From Haladaptatus litoreus (GTDB lineage: Archaea > Halobacteriota > Halobacteria > Halobacteriales > Haladaptataceae), in contig NZ_FTNO01000001.1 of the NCBI RefSeq assembly GCF_900156425.1, positions 1,178,001 to 1,242,000 on the forward strand: a DNA stretch of 64,000 nt, read 5' to 3'. Below are positions 52,042 through 60,560 of this stretch, piece after piece; position 1 is the first letter of the stretch; every line of letters begins with the position of its first letter. Below the pieces are notes generated by a model that was not told the DNA's origin, made no database searches, and saw only the letters and a list, made by a program, of their open reading frames with translations. Both the position numbers and the translations under genes were made by a program.

Positions 52042-52917
52042 TTACAGTTCGAGGAACTCTTCTGCGTTCTCCCAGAGGATTTTGCGCTGGACTTCCTCGG
52101 GGAAGTCGAGTTCTTCGAACTGATTCAGCCACTTCTCGGGACGAATCATCGGGTAATCAGTTCCGAACATCACCTTGTCCTGCAGGAGCGTCTTCGCGTA
52201 GTGAAGCACTTGGTCGTCGATGTACTTCGGCAACCATCCCGAGAGATCCATGTAGACGTTCCCCTTCTGCTGACAGATCGAGAGTTGTTCCTGTTCCCAC
52301 GGGAATGCCGGGTGTGCGAGGAGAATCTGAAGGTCGGGGTGCTCGGCCGCGAGGTCGTCTATCATCATCGGATTGCCGTACTTGATTTTGAGTCCCCTGC
52401 CGCCCGGTGCGCCAGCGCCGAGCGTGGAGTTACCCCCGTGGAAGACGCAGGGAACGCCGAGGTCTTCGATGGTCGAGAACAGTTCTTCGTGTTCCGGGTC
52501 GCTCGGGTCGAAACCCTGCGCGATTTGCTGGAACTTGAACCCCGAGAGGTCGAGGTCGTTGACGACGCGCTCTGCCTCTTCCACACAGTCGTCTTTCAGC
52601 GGGTCAACGCTCCCGAAGCCGACGAAGAAATCGTCGTACTCGTCGCGGATTTCGGCCACGTAGTCGTTCGGAACCGGCGGGTTGCCGGTGTTGGTTTCCG
52701 CGTCCCAGCCGAGCAGAACCGTCTTTGCGATTCCCGCCTCACGGTACTCCTCCACGAACGATTCGTAGGTGTCCGTCTCCATCTTCGCGCCGAACTTGTT
52801 CGCGGCGTCCTCCATCATCTGCCCGCCAGCGTCCTCCAAAAACTCTTTCGTCGGTTGGTGCGCGTGGGTGTCGATGATTCGCGGTTCGTCCTCGTCTTCG
52901 AGGATGTCGATTGGCAT
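52042..52917 (-). CDS. Amidohydrolase-2 family metal-dependent hydrolase
   Basis: A 291-residue TIM-barrel of the ACMSD/amidohydrolase-2 group. Metal ligands are visible in IIDTHAHQ, CVFHGGN, LLAHPAFPW and the Asp in GTDYPMI. Members decarboxylate or hydrolyse small aromatic acids; annotations are usually generic. It stands alone, 124 bases from a Tat-exported beta-helix gene on the other strand. Confidence 0.88.
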   Translation of the reverse strand: MPIDILEDEDEPRIIDTHAHQPTKEFLEDAGGQMMEDAANKFGAKMETDTYESFVEEYREAGIAKTVLLGWDAETNTGNPPVPNDYVAEIRDEYDDFFVGFGSVDPLKDDCVEEAERVVNDLDLSGFKFQQIAQGFDPSDPEHEELFSTIEDLGVPCVFHGGNSTLGAGAPGGRGLKIKYGNPMMIDDLAAEHPDLQILLAHPAFPWEQEQLSICQQKGNVYMDLSGWLPKYIDDQVLHYAKTLLQDKVMFGTDYPMIRPEKWLNQFEELDFPEEVQRKILWENAEEFLEL

Positions 52918-53027
52918 ACGCGATAGTTCGTGGTAGAGGTGAAAAAGATAGGTTACTCGGCCCTGTCCACTACAAAATCGAGACTCGACACGTGGACGAT
53001 TATTTTAGTAAATAATCCGAGAATAAT

Positions 53028-53037
53028 TTTATAAATT
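53028..53037 (+). promoter_or_regulatory. TATA box for the beta-helix gene
   Basis: TTTTATAAAT centred about 26 bases before ATG 53059. Confidence 0.55.
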
Positions 53038-53058
53038 AAACTGTCTACTAGTAGTAGG

Positions 53059-54489
53059 ATGCTCGAATCCTCCGAAAAGACGAGTGTAAACTCTCATAAA
53101 ACCGATAGGCGCTCGTATCTGAAACTGGCGAGTAGTTCGATTGTCGCCGGAACAATGCTCGGCGGTGCCGCGTCCACGGCGACCGGTTCGCCCGAGTCGA
53201 ATGGAAGTACCCGAACGATGACCACCGACAGTTTCCAGTTCGACAGGGTGTATGACGTTGTCTCCGACCTCGGTATGGACCCGACGGGGGCGAAACCGAT
53301 TGACGACATTCTTGACGCCAACATCCAAAGCAACACGAAGTTGGAGTTCCCGCGAGGGGAGTACCGGGTCACCGATTTCACCTTCGATTTCGGCAACGGA
53401 CTCCACGATTTCGGCATGGTCGGAGTCGAATCCGACGCGACTATCGTCCTCGATACGACCGACGACGTGACCGGAAATCCCGGCGCTGTGTGGTTGTCGC
53501 TCGGCGGAGCGGACTCCTACAACCTCCGCTACGAAGGTCTTACGCACGATGTCGGCAGTGCGCCGGAAGCACCCAAGATGCAACTCGTCGTTGACGATGG
53601 ACTGCTCGTTCGGGACGTGCTTCATCGCGGCAGTCACGACGGTTCGCAAGGCCCGTTCCTGTTCGGCGTGCGAACCGCGTCCGGAACCGGCCTCGTGGAG
53701 AACCTCCGCGCGCCGGACGGTGCCCCGGATGGAAGCGGTGCAGTCGGCCTCTTCGTGGAGATGAACACAACAGGAGAACTAGAGTTTCGGAACTGTCACC
53801 TCGCCGGGTTCCCGAACAACGGTCTCTACCAATCGAGCAAGAGTACCGGAACCGTCCACGTCGTCGGCGGAGAGTACCGGAACAACAACATCGCAAACGT
53901 TCGCCTCGCCGGGTCGGGAAGCGAGGTTCGGGACTGCTGTGTAACCGTGGATACGTCCCACTCGGACGACTCGTTCCCGACGAACATGCGAGGAATTTGG
54001 TTGTTCGCGCCCGACGCCACTGTGGAGGCCTGTGACGTGAGTTTCACCGCGGAGACGGTCAGCGACGGCGCGATTGTCGTCGCCGGAAGCGGAACACAGG
54101 AGATACGCGACACCCGAATCCGGGTCGATACTGACGACACCGCAGCGATGTACGCCGTTCCACCTGAGACGACTCCCGCCCCCGTCTCGTGTACGAACGT
54201 GCAGGTGACCGGCAGTGCAGATCACACCGAAAGCGGGTATTCGGGTAGTGCCGCCCTCCGCGTGTATGGCCGACCGAATTCAGAGTTCGATTCCTGTTGT
54301 GTAAAACAGACTGGCACCGACCGAGATGGCATCCTTCTACAGTACAGCGAGGACAGTCGCGTTTCCAAATGTTCGTTCGATGTCACCGGCGATGCCGTTG
54401 TCCTCGACAACTCTGCCGATGTGGTTCGTCGGAACAACACGACCTGTATGGCGTCGTGCTCCGCGCCATCGTGTTCGTCCTCCGAGTGA
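53059..54489 (+). CDS. Exported right-handed beta-helix protein
   Basis: A 476-residue Tat-secreted protein. The signal is TDRRSYLKLASSSIVAGTML. After a short linker, pectate-lyase-type beta-helix turns follow (LRYEGLTHDVGSAPEAP, ELEFRNCHLAGFPNNGLYQS, EVRDCCVTVDTSHSDDS, NSEFDSCCVKQTGTDRDGI), with many Asn and Cys steps. It resembles haloarchaeal polysaccharide-binding or -cleaving proteins; catalytic residues cannot be assigned. The mRNA is leaderless. A strong hairpin follows the stop. Confidence 0.82.
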   Translation: MLESSEKTSVNSHKTDRRSYLKLASSSIVAGTMLGGAASTATGSPESNGSTRTMTTDSFQFDRVYDVVSDLGMDPTGAKPIDDILDANIQSNTKLEFPRGEYRVTDFTFDFGNGLHDFGMVGVESDATIVLDTTDDVTGNPGAVWLSLGGADSYNLRYEGLTHDVGSAPEAPKMQLVVDDGLLVRDVLHRGSHDGSQGPFLFGVRTASGTGLVENLRAPDGAPDGSGAVGLFVEMNTTGELEFRNCHLAGFPNNGLYQSSKSTGTVHVVGGEYRNNNIANVRLAGSGSEVRDCCVTVDTSHSDDSFPTNMRGIWLFAPDATVEACDVSFTAETVSDGAIVVAGSGTQEIRDTRIRVDTDDTAAMYAVPPETTPAPVSCTNVQVTGSADHTESGYSGSAALRVYGRPNSEFDSCCVKQTGTDRDGILLQYSEDSRVSKCSFDVTGDAVVLDNSADVVRRNNTTCMASCSAPSCSSSE

Positions 54490-54544
54490 GAATAGAAAAT
54501 CTGTGACGAGGTAACGCCCATCGAAGAAGGTGAAGATGTTCGGA

Positions 54545-54579
54545 AGGCTCGGACAGTCGCTCCACGACTGTCCGAGCCT
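54545..54579. terminator. 15-bp hairpin between convergent genes
   Basis: AGGCTCGGACAGTCG pairs perfectly with CGACTGTCCGAGCCT around a 5-base CTCCA loop, 56 bases after the beta-helix stop and 32 bases before the 3' end of the MaoC-like gene. No T run follows, so it may act on both strands. Confidence 0.5.
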
Positions 54580-54610
54580 AACCACCCAATTCTTGGCTGC
54601 TCTCGAGTGC

Positions 54611-55072
54611 TTACTCTTCGCGCTTGATGAGGAACTTCATGTCGCCCTCGAAGACGACGGTATCCTCCTGATTCGTCATGACCGTGTCGATGACGACGAG
54701 GCCGGAGTCCTCTCTACTGGACAACTCTTTCGTCTCGACGACTTCCATGTCGAGCGAGATGCTGTCGTCCATTCTAACCGGTGCGGGGATGTCCATGTAG
54801 TTCATGCCGAGGAACGCGAGGACGGTGCGCTCCAAGAAACCACAGCGGTAGACGAAACCGGTTGCCAGCGAGAACGTCATCGGGCCGTGGGCCACGCGCT
54901 CGCCGAAGTATTCGTCCTCGGCGTAATGCTTGTTCGTGTGGAGTTCCGTCCAGTCGCCCGTGAACGCGGAGTGCTGAACGAAGTCGTACTCGGTGACCGT
55001 TCGACCGACGCTTTCGAACGTCTGGCCTTCTTCAAAGTCCTCGAAGTAGTGGGGTTCGTAGCTGTACGCCAT
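54611..55072 (-). CDS. MaoC-type acyl-CoA hydratase
   Basis: A 153-residue R-hydratase/MaoC-fold protein. The catalytic motif is FTGDWTELHTNKHYAED with Asp and His, followed by GERVAHGPMTFSLATGFV. Such proteins hydrate enoyl-CoA; in bacterial phenylacetate catabolism the MaoC-like domain of PaaZ hydrolyses the oxepin, so a similar role is possible here. Start at ATG 55072 with the shared TATA; the frame opens at 55276. Divergent from a PaaI thioesterase. Confidence 0.85.
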   Translation of the reverse strand: MAYSYEPHYFEDFEEGQTFESVGRTVTEYDFVQHSAFTGDWTELHTNKHYAEDEYFGERVAHGPMTFSLATGFVYRCGFLERTVLAFLGMNYMDIPAPVRMDDSISLDMEVVETKELSSREDSGLVVIDTVMTNQEDTVVFEGDMKFLIKREE

Positions 55073-55091
55073 ATCGTCACCGTCTCGGGTA

Positions 55092-55100
55092 GAATATAAG
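55092..55100. promoter_or_regulatory. Shared bidirectional TATA box
   Basis: GAATATAAG lies 24 bases before ATG 55072 (minus) and about 27 before ATG 55124 (plus). It can serve both the MaoC-like and PaaI genes, as at 42149-42157. Confidence 0.5.
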
Positions 55101-55123
55101 TAACTACTGCACTGATGCGGGAT

Positions 55124-55531
55124 ATGGCGGATATTCCCGACGACCACCGCGAAAAAATCGCAAGCGACCCGTTCTGCGCCACGCTCGGTATCGAACTCAC
55201 GAGTCTCGAACCCGGCAGTGCGCGAACCGAACTCACCGTCTCCGACGACCTGCTCAACTTCCACGGAACGCCACACGGCGGCGTCGTCTACTCGCTCGCG
55301 GACGCCGCCTTCGCGGCGGCGTCCAACTCCGAGGGGGAAACTGCACTCGCACTGGAGACGAACATGTCCTATCTCGCCGCGGCGGAGGTCGGCGAAACGT
55401 TGGTCGCGCTTGCGGAGCAGGAAGACGAAACGCGGCGTACGGCATCGTATCGCGTTGATGTTCGTGCAGATGGCGAGAAAACCGATGGGGAAACCATCGC
55501 CATCTTCCGCGGTCGCGTGTACAAACCGTAG
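55124..55531 (+). CDS. paaI: PaaI-type (hydroxy)phenylacetyl-CoA thioesterase
   Basis: A 135-residue hotdog thioesterase. The PaaI signature is LLNFHGTPHGGVVYSLADAAFAAASN (read as FHGTPHGGVVYSLADAAFA), with catalytic Asp. In E. coli PaaI rescues CoA from dead-end hydroxyphenylacetyl-CoA. ATG 55124 is chosen by its 27-base distance from the shared TATA. Confidence 0.9.
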   Translation: MADIPDDHREKIASDPFCATLGIELTSLEPGSARTELTVSDDLLNFHGTPHGGVVYSLADAAFAAASNSEGETALALETNMSYLAAAEVGETLVALAEQEDETRRTASYRVDVRADGEKTDGETIAIFRGRVYKP

Positions 55532-55720
55532 TTTGCTTCGTCGTGTGTGATCTACTTCGATCGCAGTCCCTTCCTACCTTGACGCTCGCTTCGACTTCGT
55601 TACACTCCACGATAGAAATTCGATTTCACGAGAGGCGATTTAATAGTCGCTCCGCACTCAAATAGTCGAACCCTGAATGTTCGCCCCATTTATTTTAGGA
55701 TAGGTAATCGATCCATGGGA

Positions 55721-55728
55721 TTTATAAG
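55721..55728 (+). promoter_or_regulatory. TATA box for the tandem UspA gene
   Basis: TTTATAAG centred about 26 bases before ATG 55751. Confidence 0.6.
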
Positions 55729-55750
55729 TTCTCGAAAAATCGCGTAGAGT

Positions 55751-56662
55751 ATGTATGTGAGTCCCACTCCGTGGACTCCCTCGCTCTTACACGCGGAGAG
55801 CGGTGGCCAATCCACTCGCCGAAACGTCGTCGTTCCGCTCTTCGACGGGATGGCAACCGACAGGACGGTCGAATTTGCCGCATCGCTTGCCGAGGAATGG
55901 AATGGCGACGTCATCCTCGTCAACCCGGTTGTTCGACCGTCGGGGACGCAGTTCGATGGCTCGGACGAGTTGTTGGACGAACATCGAAAAACCGCCGAAC
56001 GGGTGCTCCGAACAGCACTCGGCCCGAATACGGATGTCGAGACGCGCGGAACCGCCCGCGTCGGTCGGTCGCTTTCGGCAATCGTCGGCGAGACGAGTGA
56101 CGACGTTTCAGCCGGAGCAGTCGTGATAGACGACCCCGTTTCGGCAACGCAGTCGAATCCGCTGGGTCGGAACGTTCCTGCGCGACTCGCTTGTACTGTC
56201 GATTGCGACGTGCTCACCGTCGGTGGCAGTCACGCCTCGAAAACCATTTCGTCGGTTCTCGTTCCGGTTTCCGGCGGCCCACACTCGGGGCTGGCAGTGG
56301 ACGTCGCGCGATACGTCGCGCAGGCACATGGTGCGTGGGTCGAACTGCTCCACGTCATCGAAACCGACGCGGACGACCGACAGCGGGCCGCCGCGGAGGA
56401 GTACGTCGCCGCCGCCCGCGACCGACTCGGCGACTTCAAGAACGTCGATACGTGGGTGCTCGAAGCCGACGATTCGACCGACGCGATTATTGAGCAGTCG
56501 AAATACTACGACGTGACGGTGATGGGCGCGCCACAGAAAGGGAGACTTCGGGAGTTCGTCTTCGGTTCGACAATCGGCGAAGTGCGCTCGGCCGCGCACA
56601 ACACGGTCGTAACGGTTGAACGACCGCACGAACGCGATTCGCTTCTCAGCCGATGGCTGTAG
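55751..56662 (+). CDS. Tandem-domain universal stress protein
   Basis: A 303-residue protein with two UspA domains. The first starts NVVVPLFDGMATDRTVEFAASLAEEWNGDVILV and is degenerate at the ATP site; the second starts SVLVPVSGGPHSGLAVDVARYV and has the ATP motif MGAPQKGRLREFVFGSTIGEV, read as GAPQKGRLREFVFGS. It probably binds ATP in the second domain. Leaderless mRNA. The last codons lie within a 19-base tandem repeat. Confidence 0.85.
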   Translation: MYVSPTPWTPSLLHAESGGQSTRRNVVVPLFDGMATDRTVEFAASLAEEWNGDVILVNPVVRPSGTQFDGSDELLDEHRKTAERVLRTALGPNTDVETRGTARVGRSLSAIVGETSDDVSAGAVVIDDPVSATQSNPLGRNVPARLACTVDCDVLTVGGSHASKTISSVLVPVSGGPHSGLAVDVARYVAQAHGAWVELLHVIETDADDRQRAAAEEYVAAARDRLGDFKNVDTWVLEADDSTDAIIEQSKYYDVTVMGAPQKGRLREFVFGSTIGEVRSAAHNTVVTVERPHERDSLLSRWL

Positions 56663-56748
56663 TTTCGGTCGGTGGCTGTCGTTTCAGTGAATGACTGTCG
56701 TTCTAGTGAAAGACTGTCGTTACAGTGGATGGCTGTCGTTCCGATTGA
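56654..56748 (+). repeat. 19-bp tandem repeats after the UspA gene
   Basis: Five contiguous 19-base units of the form TGRCTGTCGTTNNRGTGAA begin inside the last codons of the UspA gene and run to 56748. Unit boundaries are 56654, 56673, 56692, 56711 and 56730. The first includes the TAG stop. They may be a recently amplified stretch or a structure at the 3' end of the mRNA. Confidence 0.75.
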
Positions 56749-56808
56749 TTTCCGTGCTGGACTTTTCCGAATGCGGTTTTGTCCGGATGTTACTCTTCGT
56801 CCGGAATC

Positions 56809-58095
56809 CTACCGGTGGTCGTACACGCGCTTTACCTTTCCAACCTCGGTTCGCTCGATGGCACCCGGTTCGACGACTTCGAGTTCGTCGGGCGTCACGT
56901 CCAGTACTTCGCCCAGTCGGGACTGAATCTCCGCCTTGAGTTCCTCGGGCGAGGCTTCGATTTTCTCGTGGTATTCGACCGTAATTTTCATGCGGTCTAA
57001 GTTGTCGTCCCGCGTCAGGTCGATTCGGTAGTGCGGTGCGACGGCGTCCAAATCGACCATCACTTCCTCGATTTGGCTTGGGTAGACGTTCACGCCGCGA
57101 ACGATGAGCAGGTCGTCCGCTCTTCCCGTGACGTTGCCCATTCGAACCATGGTTCGACCACAGTCACACTTCTCGTAGTTCAGGCTGGTCATATCGCCGG
57201 TTCGGTAGCGCAGAACTGGTAAGGCTTCCTTCGTCAGACTCGTGATGACGAGTTCGCCCTCCTCGCCCTCCGGAAGCGGTTCGCCCGTGTTGGGGTCAAC
57301 GACTTCGGGGTAGAAGTGGTCTTCCCAGATGTGCAGACCATTCTGCACGTCGGCACACTCGATGGAGACGCCCGGGCCGATGATTTCCGAGAGGCCGTAC
57401 ACGTCCACTGCGGTCACGTCCAATGCTTCCTCGATTTCCTCACGCATGGGGTCGGTGAACGGTTCCGCGCCGATGACGACCGTGGAAAGCGGGAGGTCGC
57501 GGGGGTCGATACCGCGTTCCTCCGCGGCCTCCGCGAGGTAGAGACAGTACGACGGCGTACACGAGAGCACGTCACTTTCCAAATCCTGCAACATGTCGAT
57601 TTGCCGGGCGGTGTTCCCCCCGCCGACTGGAATCACACAGGCACCGAGTTCCTGTACCCCGTCGTGGAATCCGAGGCCCCCGGTAAACAGACCGTAGCCG
57701 TAGGCGTTCTGGACGACGTGTTCCGGTTTGACGCCCGCCGCAAAGAGCGACCGGGCCATCACTTCGCGCCAGACACCGAGGTCGTCTTCCGTGTAGGAGA
57801 CGATTTTCGGCTTTCCGGTGGTTCCCGACGAGGCGTGAATCCGGTGAATATCCTCGCGTGGAACCGCGAACATCCCGTCCGGGTAGTTGTCACGGAAATC
57901 TTCTTTCGTCGTAAACGGCAGTTCGGAGATGTCCTCGATGCTCTCTACGTCCTCCGGCGAAACCCCCGCCTCGTCCAGCGCGTTCTGGTAGAATGGAACG
58001 TTCTCGTAGGCGTGTGCGACCGTCTCGGCCAGTCGCCCGTCCTGTAATGTCCGTAGCTCATCGCGTGACGCCGCTTCGGTGTCACTGTATACCAT
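56809..58095 (-). CDS. paaK: Phenylacetate--CoA ligase
   Basis: A 428-residue ANL ligase that activates phenylacetate to phenylacetyl-CoA, the substrate of PaaABC. Motifs: HASSGTTGKPKIVSYT (P-loop), YGLSEIIGPGVSIEC, YRTGDMTSLNYEKCDCGRTM and the C-terminal hinge RADDLLIVRGVNVYPSQIEE. All are diagnostic for PaaK. ATG 58095 is chosen (MVYSDTEAASRDEL); the frame opens upstream. It is 26 kb from the epoxidase operon. Confidence 0.95.
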   Translation of the reverse strand: MVYSDTEAASRDELRTLQDGRLAETVAHAYENVPFYQNALDEAGVSPEDVESIEDISELPFTTKEDFRDNYPDGMFAVPREDIHRIHASSGTTGKPKIVSYTEDDLGVWREVMARSLFAAGVKPEHVVQNAYGYGLFTGGLGFHDGVQELGACVIPVGGGNTARQIDMLQDLESDVLSCTPSYCLYLAEAAEERGIDPRDLPLSTVVIGAEPFTDPMREEIEEALDVTAVDVYGLSEIIGPGVSIECADVQNGLHIWEDHFYPEVVDPNTGEPLPEGEEGELVITSLTKEALPVLRYRTGDMTSLNYEKCDCGRTMVRMGNVTGRADDLLIVRGVNVYPSQIEEVMVDLDAVAPHYRIDLTRDDNLDRMKITVEYHEKIEASPEELKAEIQSRLGEVLDVTPDELEVVEPGAIERTEVGKVKRVYDHR

Positions 58096-58150
58096 GCTGG
58101 TCGGTGCTTCGAAGAGTGGCGTGAAAACTGTTTCTCGATTTTTGGCTGAA

Positions 58151-58160
58151 CATTTATTTT
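58151..58160 (+). promoter_or_regulatory. TATA box for the membrane protein at 58184
   Basis: CATTTATTTT centred about 28 bases before ATG 58184. Confidence 0.5.
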
Positions 58161-58183
58161 GGTTGACGTTGCATCCCGATGCG

Positions 58184-58609
58184 ATGGCAACAGTTTCGGA
58201 GCGGTTTTTGTGGGGTCGGCAAGAGGGGAGGATACGCCACTGGTCGGTGTTCGTCGGGGGGTTCGCAGGGGTCGTTTCGGCGCTTCTCCTCGTAGCACTG
58301 CTCGGGAGCGGGTCGGGGGAGAGTCTCACCTACGACGTTCTGCTTCCCGCATCGCTGTTTTACGCACCACCGGTGATTTCCGCAGTTAGCACGTTTCGCG
58401 GCGGCGGTCTGCTCGTCAGCCTCGCCGTCGGCGTCGTTCCGGCGATTTCCTTCGGCGCGGTGTCCGTCGTTCGGCAGTTGGTTGCTGGTGGTTCGTCCTC
58501 GGACGCGCCACTCTGGGCGGTTGTCGTGGGATTCGGACTGATTGGCGTCGTCGGTTCCGTCGTCGGGTTTCTGGCCGGGCGTGGCGTTTCGAAATTCATA
58601 GAGGGGTAG
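58184..58609 (+). CDS. Glycine-rich membrane protein
   Basis: A 141-residue protein. A short soluble N-terminus (MATVSERFLWGRQEGRIRHW) leads into four hydrophobic segments (FVGGFAGVVSALLLVALLG, VVPAISFGAVSVVRQL and two more), the last with a glycine-rich pattern (GLIGVVGSVVGFLAGRG). Resembles small DUF5518-type proteins only loosely. Leaderless start supported by TATA. Divergent from paaK. Confidence 0.7.
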   Translation: MATVSERFLWGRQEGRIRHWSVFVGGFAGVVSALLLVALLGSGSGESLTYDVLLPASLFYAPPVISAVSTFRGGGLLVSLAVGVVPAISFGAVSVVRQLVAGGSSSDAPLWAVVVGFGLIGVVGSVVGFLAGRGVSKFIEG

Positions 58610-58763
58610 CGTCCGGGAATCTGTATTCGGTGATTTGGAAGGGACTGTGATGAGCAGTGAGTGATTTCGATTGGTGTCGATGTGCAGTTAACAACTGCCA
58701 ACATCGATGGAACCGCCAGACGAATCCAGTAGTACGCGATTGAGACACGGTAGTGTGTCGGGA

Positions 58764-59203
58764 GCAAATCACGCCAACACACGACCGCCACCACACCCAC
58801 CCACATGCCTCCCCAACCGACTCGCTTCGCTCGTCCACCGTCAGGGTCAGCTCTGACGAGCCATTCGCTCGCTCCGGAAGAGACAAACTCTTCCGTGCTC
58901 TCGTTCGCGTTGCTCACGAGAACTCTTTCGTCGCTCACGAAGACCTCGCACGGCTTTAGTTCGGAATCTCGGACGCGAAGTCCTCGGCTCCGCACAAGCG
59001 CGCGCCACTGCACTTTAGTGAGTATTCACGAAACACTTGTTTTCCACACGGCGCGTGCGTCGGCAGGCCCGAGGCGTTCACCGTCGAGGGCCTGCGAACT
59101 TCCACGCGAGGGATGACCGAAACGAGCGTGAGCGAGTGAGGGAATCGGTTGGGGAGGATGTGGCTTGCGGTTGCGGAGGCGGTTTGATTGGTTTCGTGAT
59201 TTG
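58764..59203. repeat. Dispersed intergenic repeat, copy C (complete, inverted ends)
   Basis: A 440-base non-coding element. The left arm starts CAAATCACG (58764) and holds CCTCCCCAACCGACTC at 58808-58823; the right arm is the same in inverted form, with GGAATCGGTTGGGGAGG at 59141-59157 and CGTGATTTG ending at 59203. The block 58852-58953 matches copy A. A hairpin CGGAAGAG/CTCTTCCG (58875-58895) replaces the stem GGAAAGAG/CTCTTTCC of copy A while staying paired. GCGCGCCAC is near the middle. No ORF of haloarchaeal type lies inside. Otherwise the gap 58610-59358 holds the tfe promoter. Confidence 0.8.
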
Positions 59204-59358
59204 TTACCAGTAATCTCCCACCACTGTAAATCACGTATCCAGCCAGCCATTTTCGAGGACGGCGAAATCCCCGAACAACTCAACCGAACACCCAAATCGA
59301 ACCCTTCCAATCCCTCCCGATGGTTTTAAACAGATGAACGCCCCGATATAACATATCA

Positions 59359-59886
59359 ATGGCTTTCGAGGACCTGCTAAGCGACCCAGTGATTCAGAAA
59401 TACCTCCACGAACTGGTCGGGCCAAAAGGCATGCCGGTTGCCGCCGCGCCGCCGGACGGCGAGGTCACCGACGAGGAACTCGCGGAGGAACTCGACCTCG
59501 AACTCAACGACGTTCGCAGGGCGCTGTTCATCCTCTACGAGAACGACCTTGCGACCTATCGCCGACTCCGCGACGAGGACTCGGGATGGCTCACCTATCT
59601 CTGGACGTTCGAGTACGACAAAATTCCCGAGAATTTAGAAGAGGAGATGTACCGCCTGCTAGACGCGCTGGAACAGCGCCAAGAGTACGAACGCAACCAC
59701 GAGTTCTATCTCTGTGAAATCTGCTCTCTGCGATTCGAGTTCGGCGAAGCGATGGACTTCGGTTTCGAATGTCCCGAATGTGGGTCGCCGCTGGAATCCA
59801 TGGAGAACTCGATGCTCGTCGAATCCATGGAGGAGCGAATCGAGGAACTCGAACAGGAACTCAACGTCGAGGTACTCGGTGCATAA
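59359..59886 (+). CDS. tfe: Transcription factor TFE (TFIIE-alpha homologue)
   Basis: A 175-residue archaeal TFE. The winged-helix domain at the N-terminus contains LSDPVIQKYLHELVGPKGMPV and a wing; a coiled region leads to the zinc ribbon with FYLCEICSLRFEFGEAMDFGFECPECGS, read as CEIC and CPECG. The C-terminus is an acidic coiled coil. TFE assists TBP-TFB in promoter melting. It is followed by DUF2110 with a 1-base overlap. Confidence 0.95.
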   Translation: MAFEDLLSDPVIQKYLHELVGPKGMPVAAAPPDGEVTDEELAEELDLELNDVRRALFILYENDLATYRRLRDEDSGWLTYLWTFEYDKIPENLEEEMYRLLDALEQRQEYERNHEFYLCEICSLRFEFGEAMDFGFECPECGSPLESMENSMLVESMEERIEELEQELNVEVLGA

Positions 59887-60560
59887 TGGTCGTTCTCGCA
59901 ACCAAAGTGTACGTCAGCGGTGAGGCGAAACGCCGCGCACTCGACGGACTCGAATCGCTCATCGGCAACGCCCTCGGCGATTTGGACGTGGAGTACGACA
60001 TCGGCGTTCGCCACGACGATTTCGTGTCGGTGACGGTCGAAGGCGAGGACGAAGTCGTCGCCCGAAACGTTCTGGGCGAGGAGTGGGGCGAGGTGACGCC
60101 GAACCTCCGCGACGGAGAAACTTACATCGGAACCCTCGAATCGTGGGACGACGACGGCTTCGTCCTCGACGCCGGACAGGACGTTCGGATTCCGGCGTCC
60201 GAACTCGGGCTGGGTCCCGGCCAACCCGACCAGATTATGGAACGATTTGGACTAGTTCAGCATCTCCCGATGCAGTTCGTCTACGGCGGCGATGACGAAC
60301 CCTCCCGCCTCGCCGACGAGGAACGCGACCGATTGTTCGACTGGACGCGCGGCAACGGTCGGGTGAACGTCAACAGCGCGACTCGCGGGGAAGTTCGCGC
60401 GACGGTCAACCGCGCTGGGCACGCCCAAGACATCGTGACGGTCGAACGCCTCGGTGTGCTGGAACAGAGCATCATCTGCACGGAAAACACCGACCCACCG
60501 GGGCTGCTCTCCAGTATCGGGGGTTACATCCCCGCGGAGATTCGTTGCGTAATTCCATGA
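59886..60560 (+). CDS. DUF2110 protein, downstream of TFE
   Basis: A 224-residue DUF2110 protein, a family whose gene commonly follows tfe in archaea. It has an N-terminal alpha/beta part (VVLATKVYVSGEAKRRALDG), a GYIGTLESWDDDGFVLDAG-like OB region and a C-terminal domain (RVNVNSATRGEVRATVNRAGHAQDI) that may bind nucleic acid. It overlaps tfe by one base and DUF5803 by four, so the three are one operon. Confidence 0.85.
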   Translation: MVVLATKVYVSGEAKRRALDGLESLIGNALGDLDVEYDIGVRHDDFVSVTVEGEDEVVARNVLGEEWGEVTPNLRDGETYIGTLESWDDDGFVLDAGQDVRIPASELGLGPGQPDQIMERFGLVQHLPMQFVYGGDDEPSRLADEERDRLFDWTRGNGRVNVNSATRGEVRATVNRAGHAQDIVTVERLGVLEQSIICTENTDPPGLLSSIGGYIPAEIRCVIP

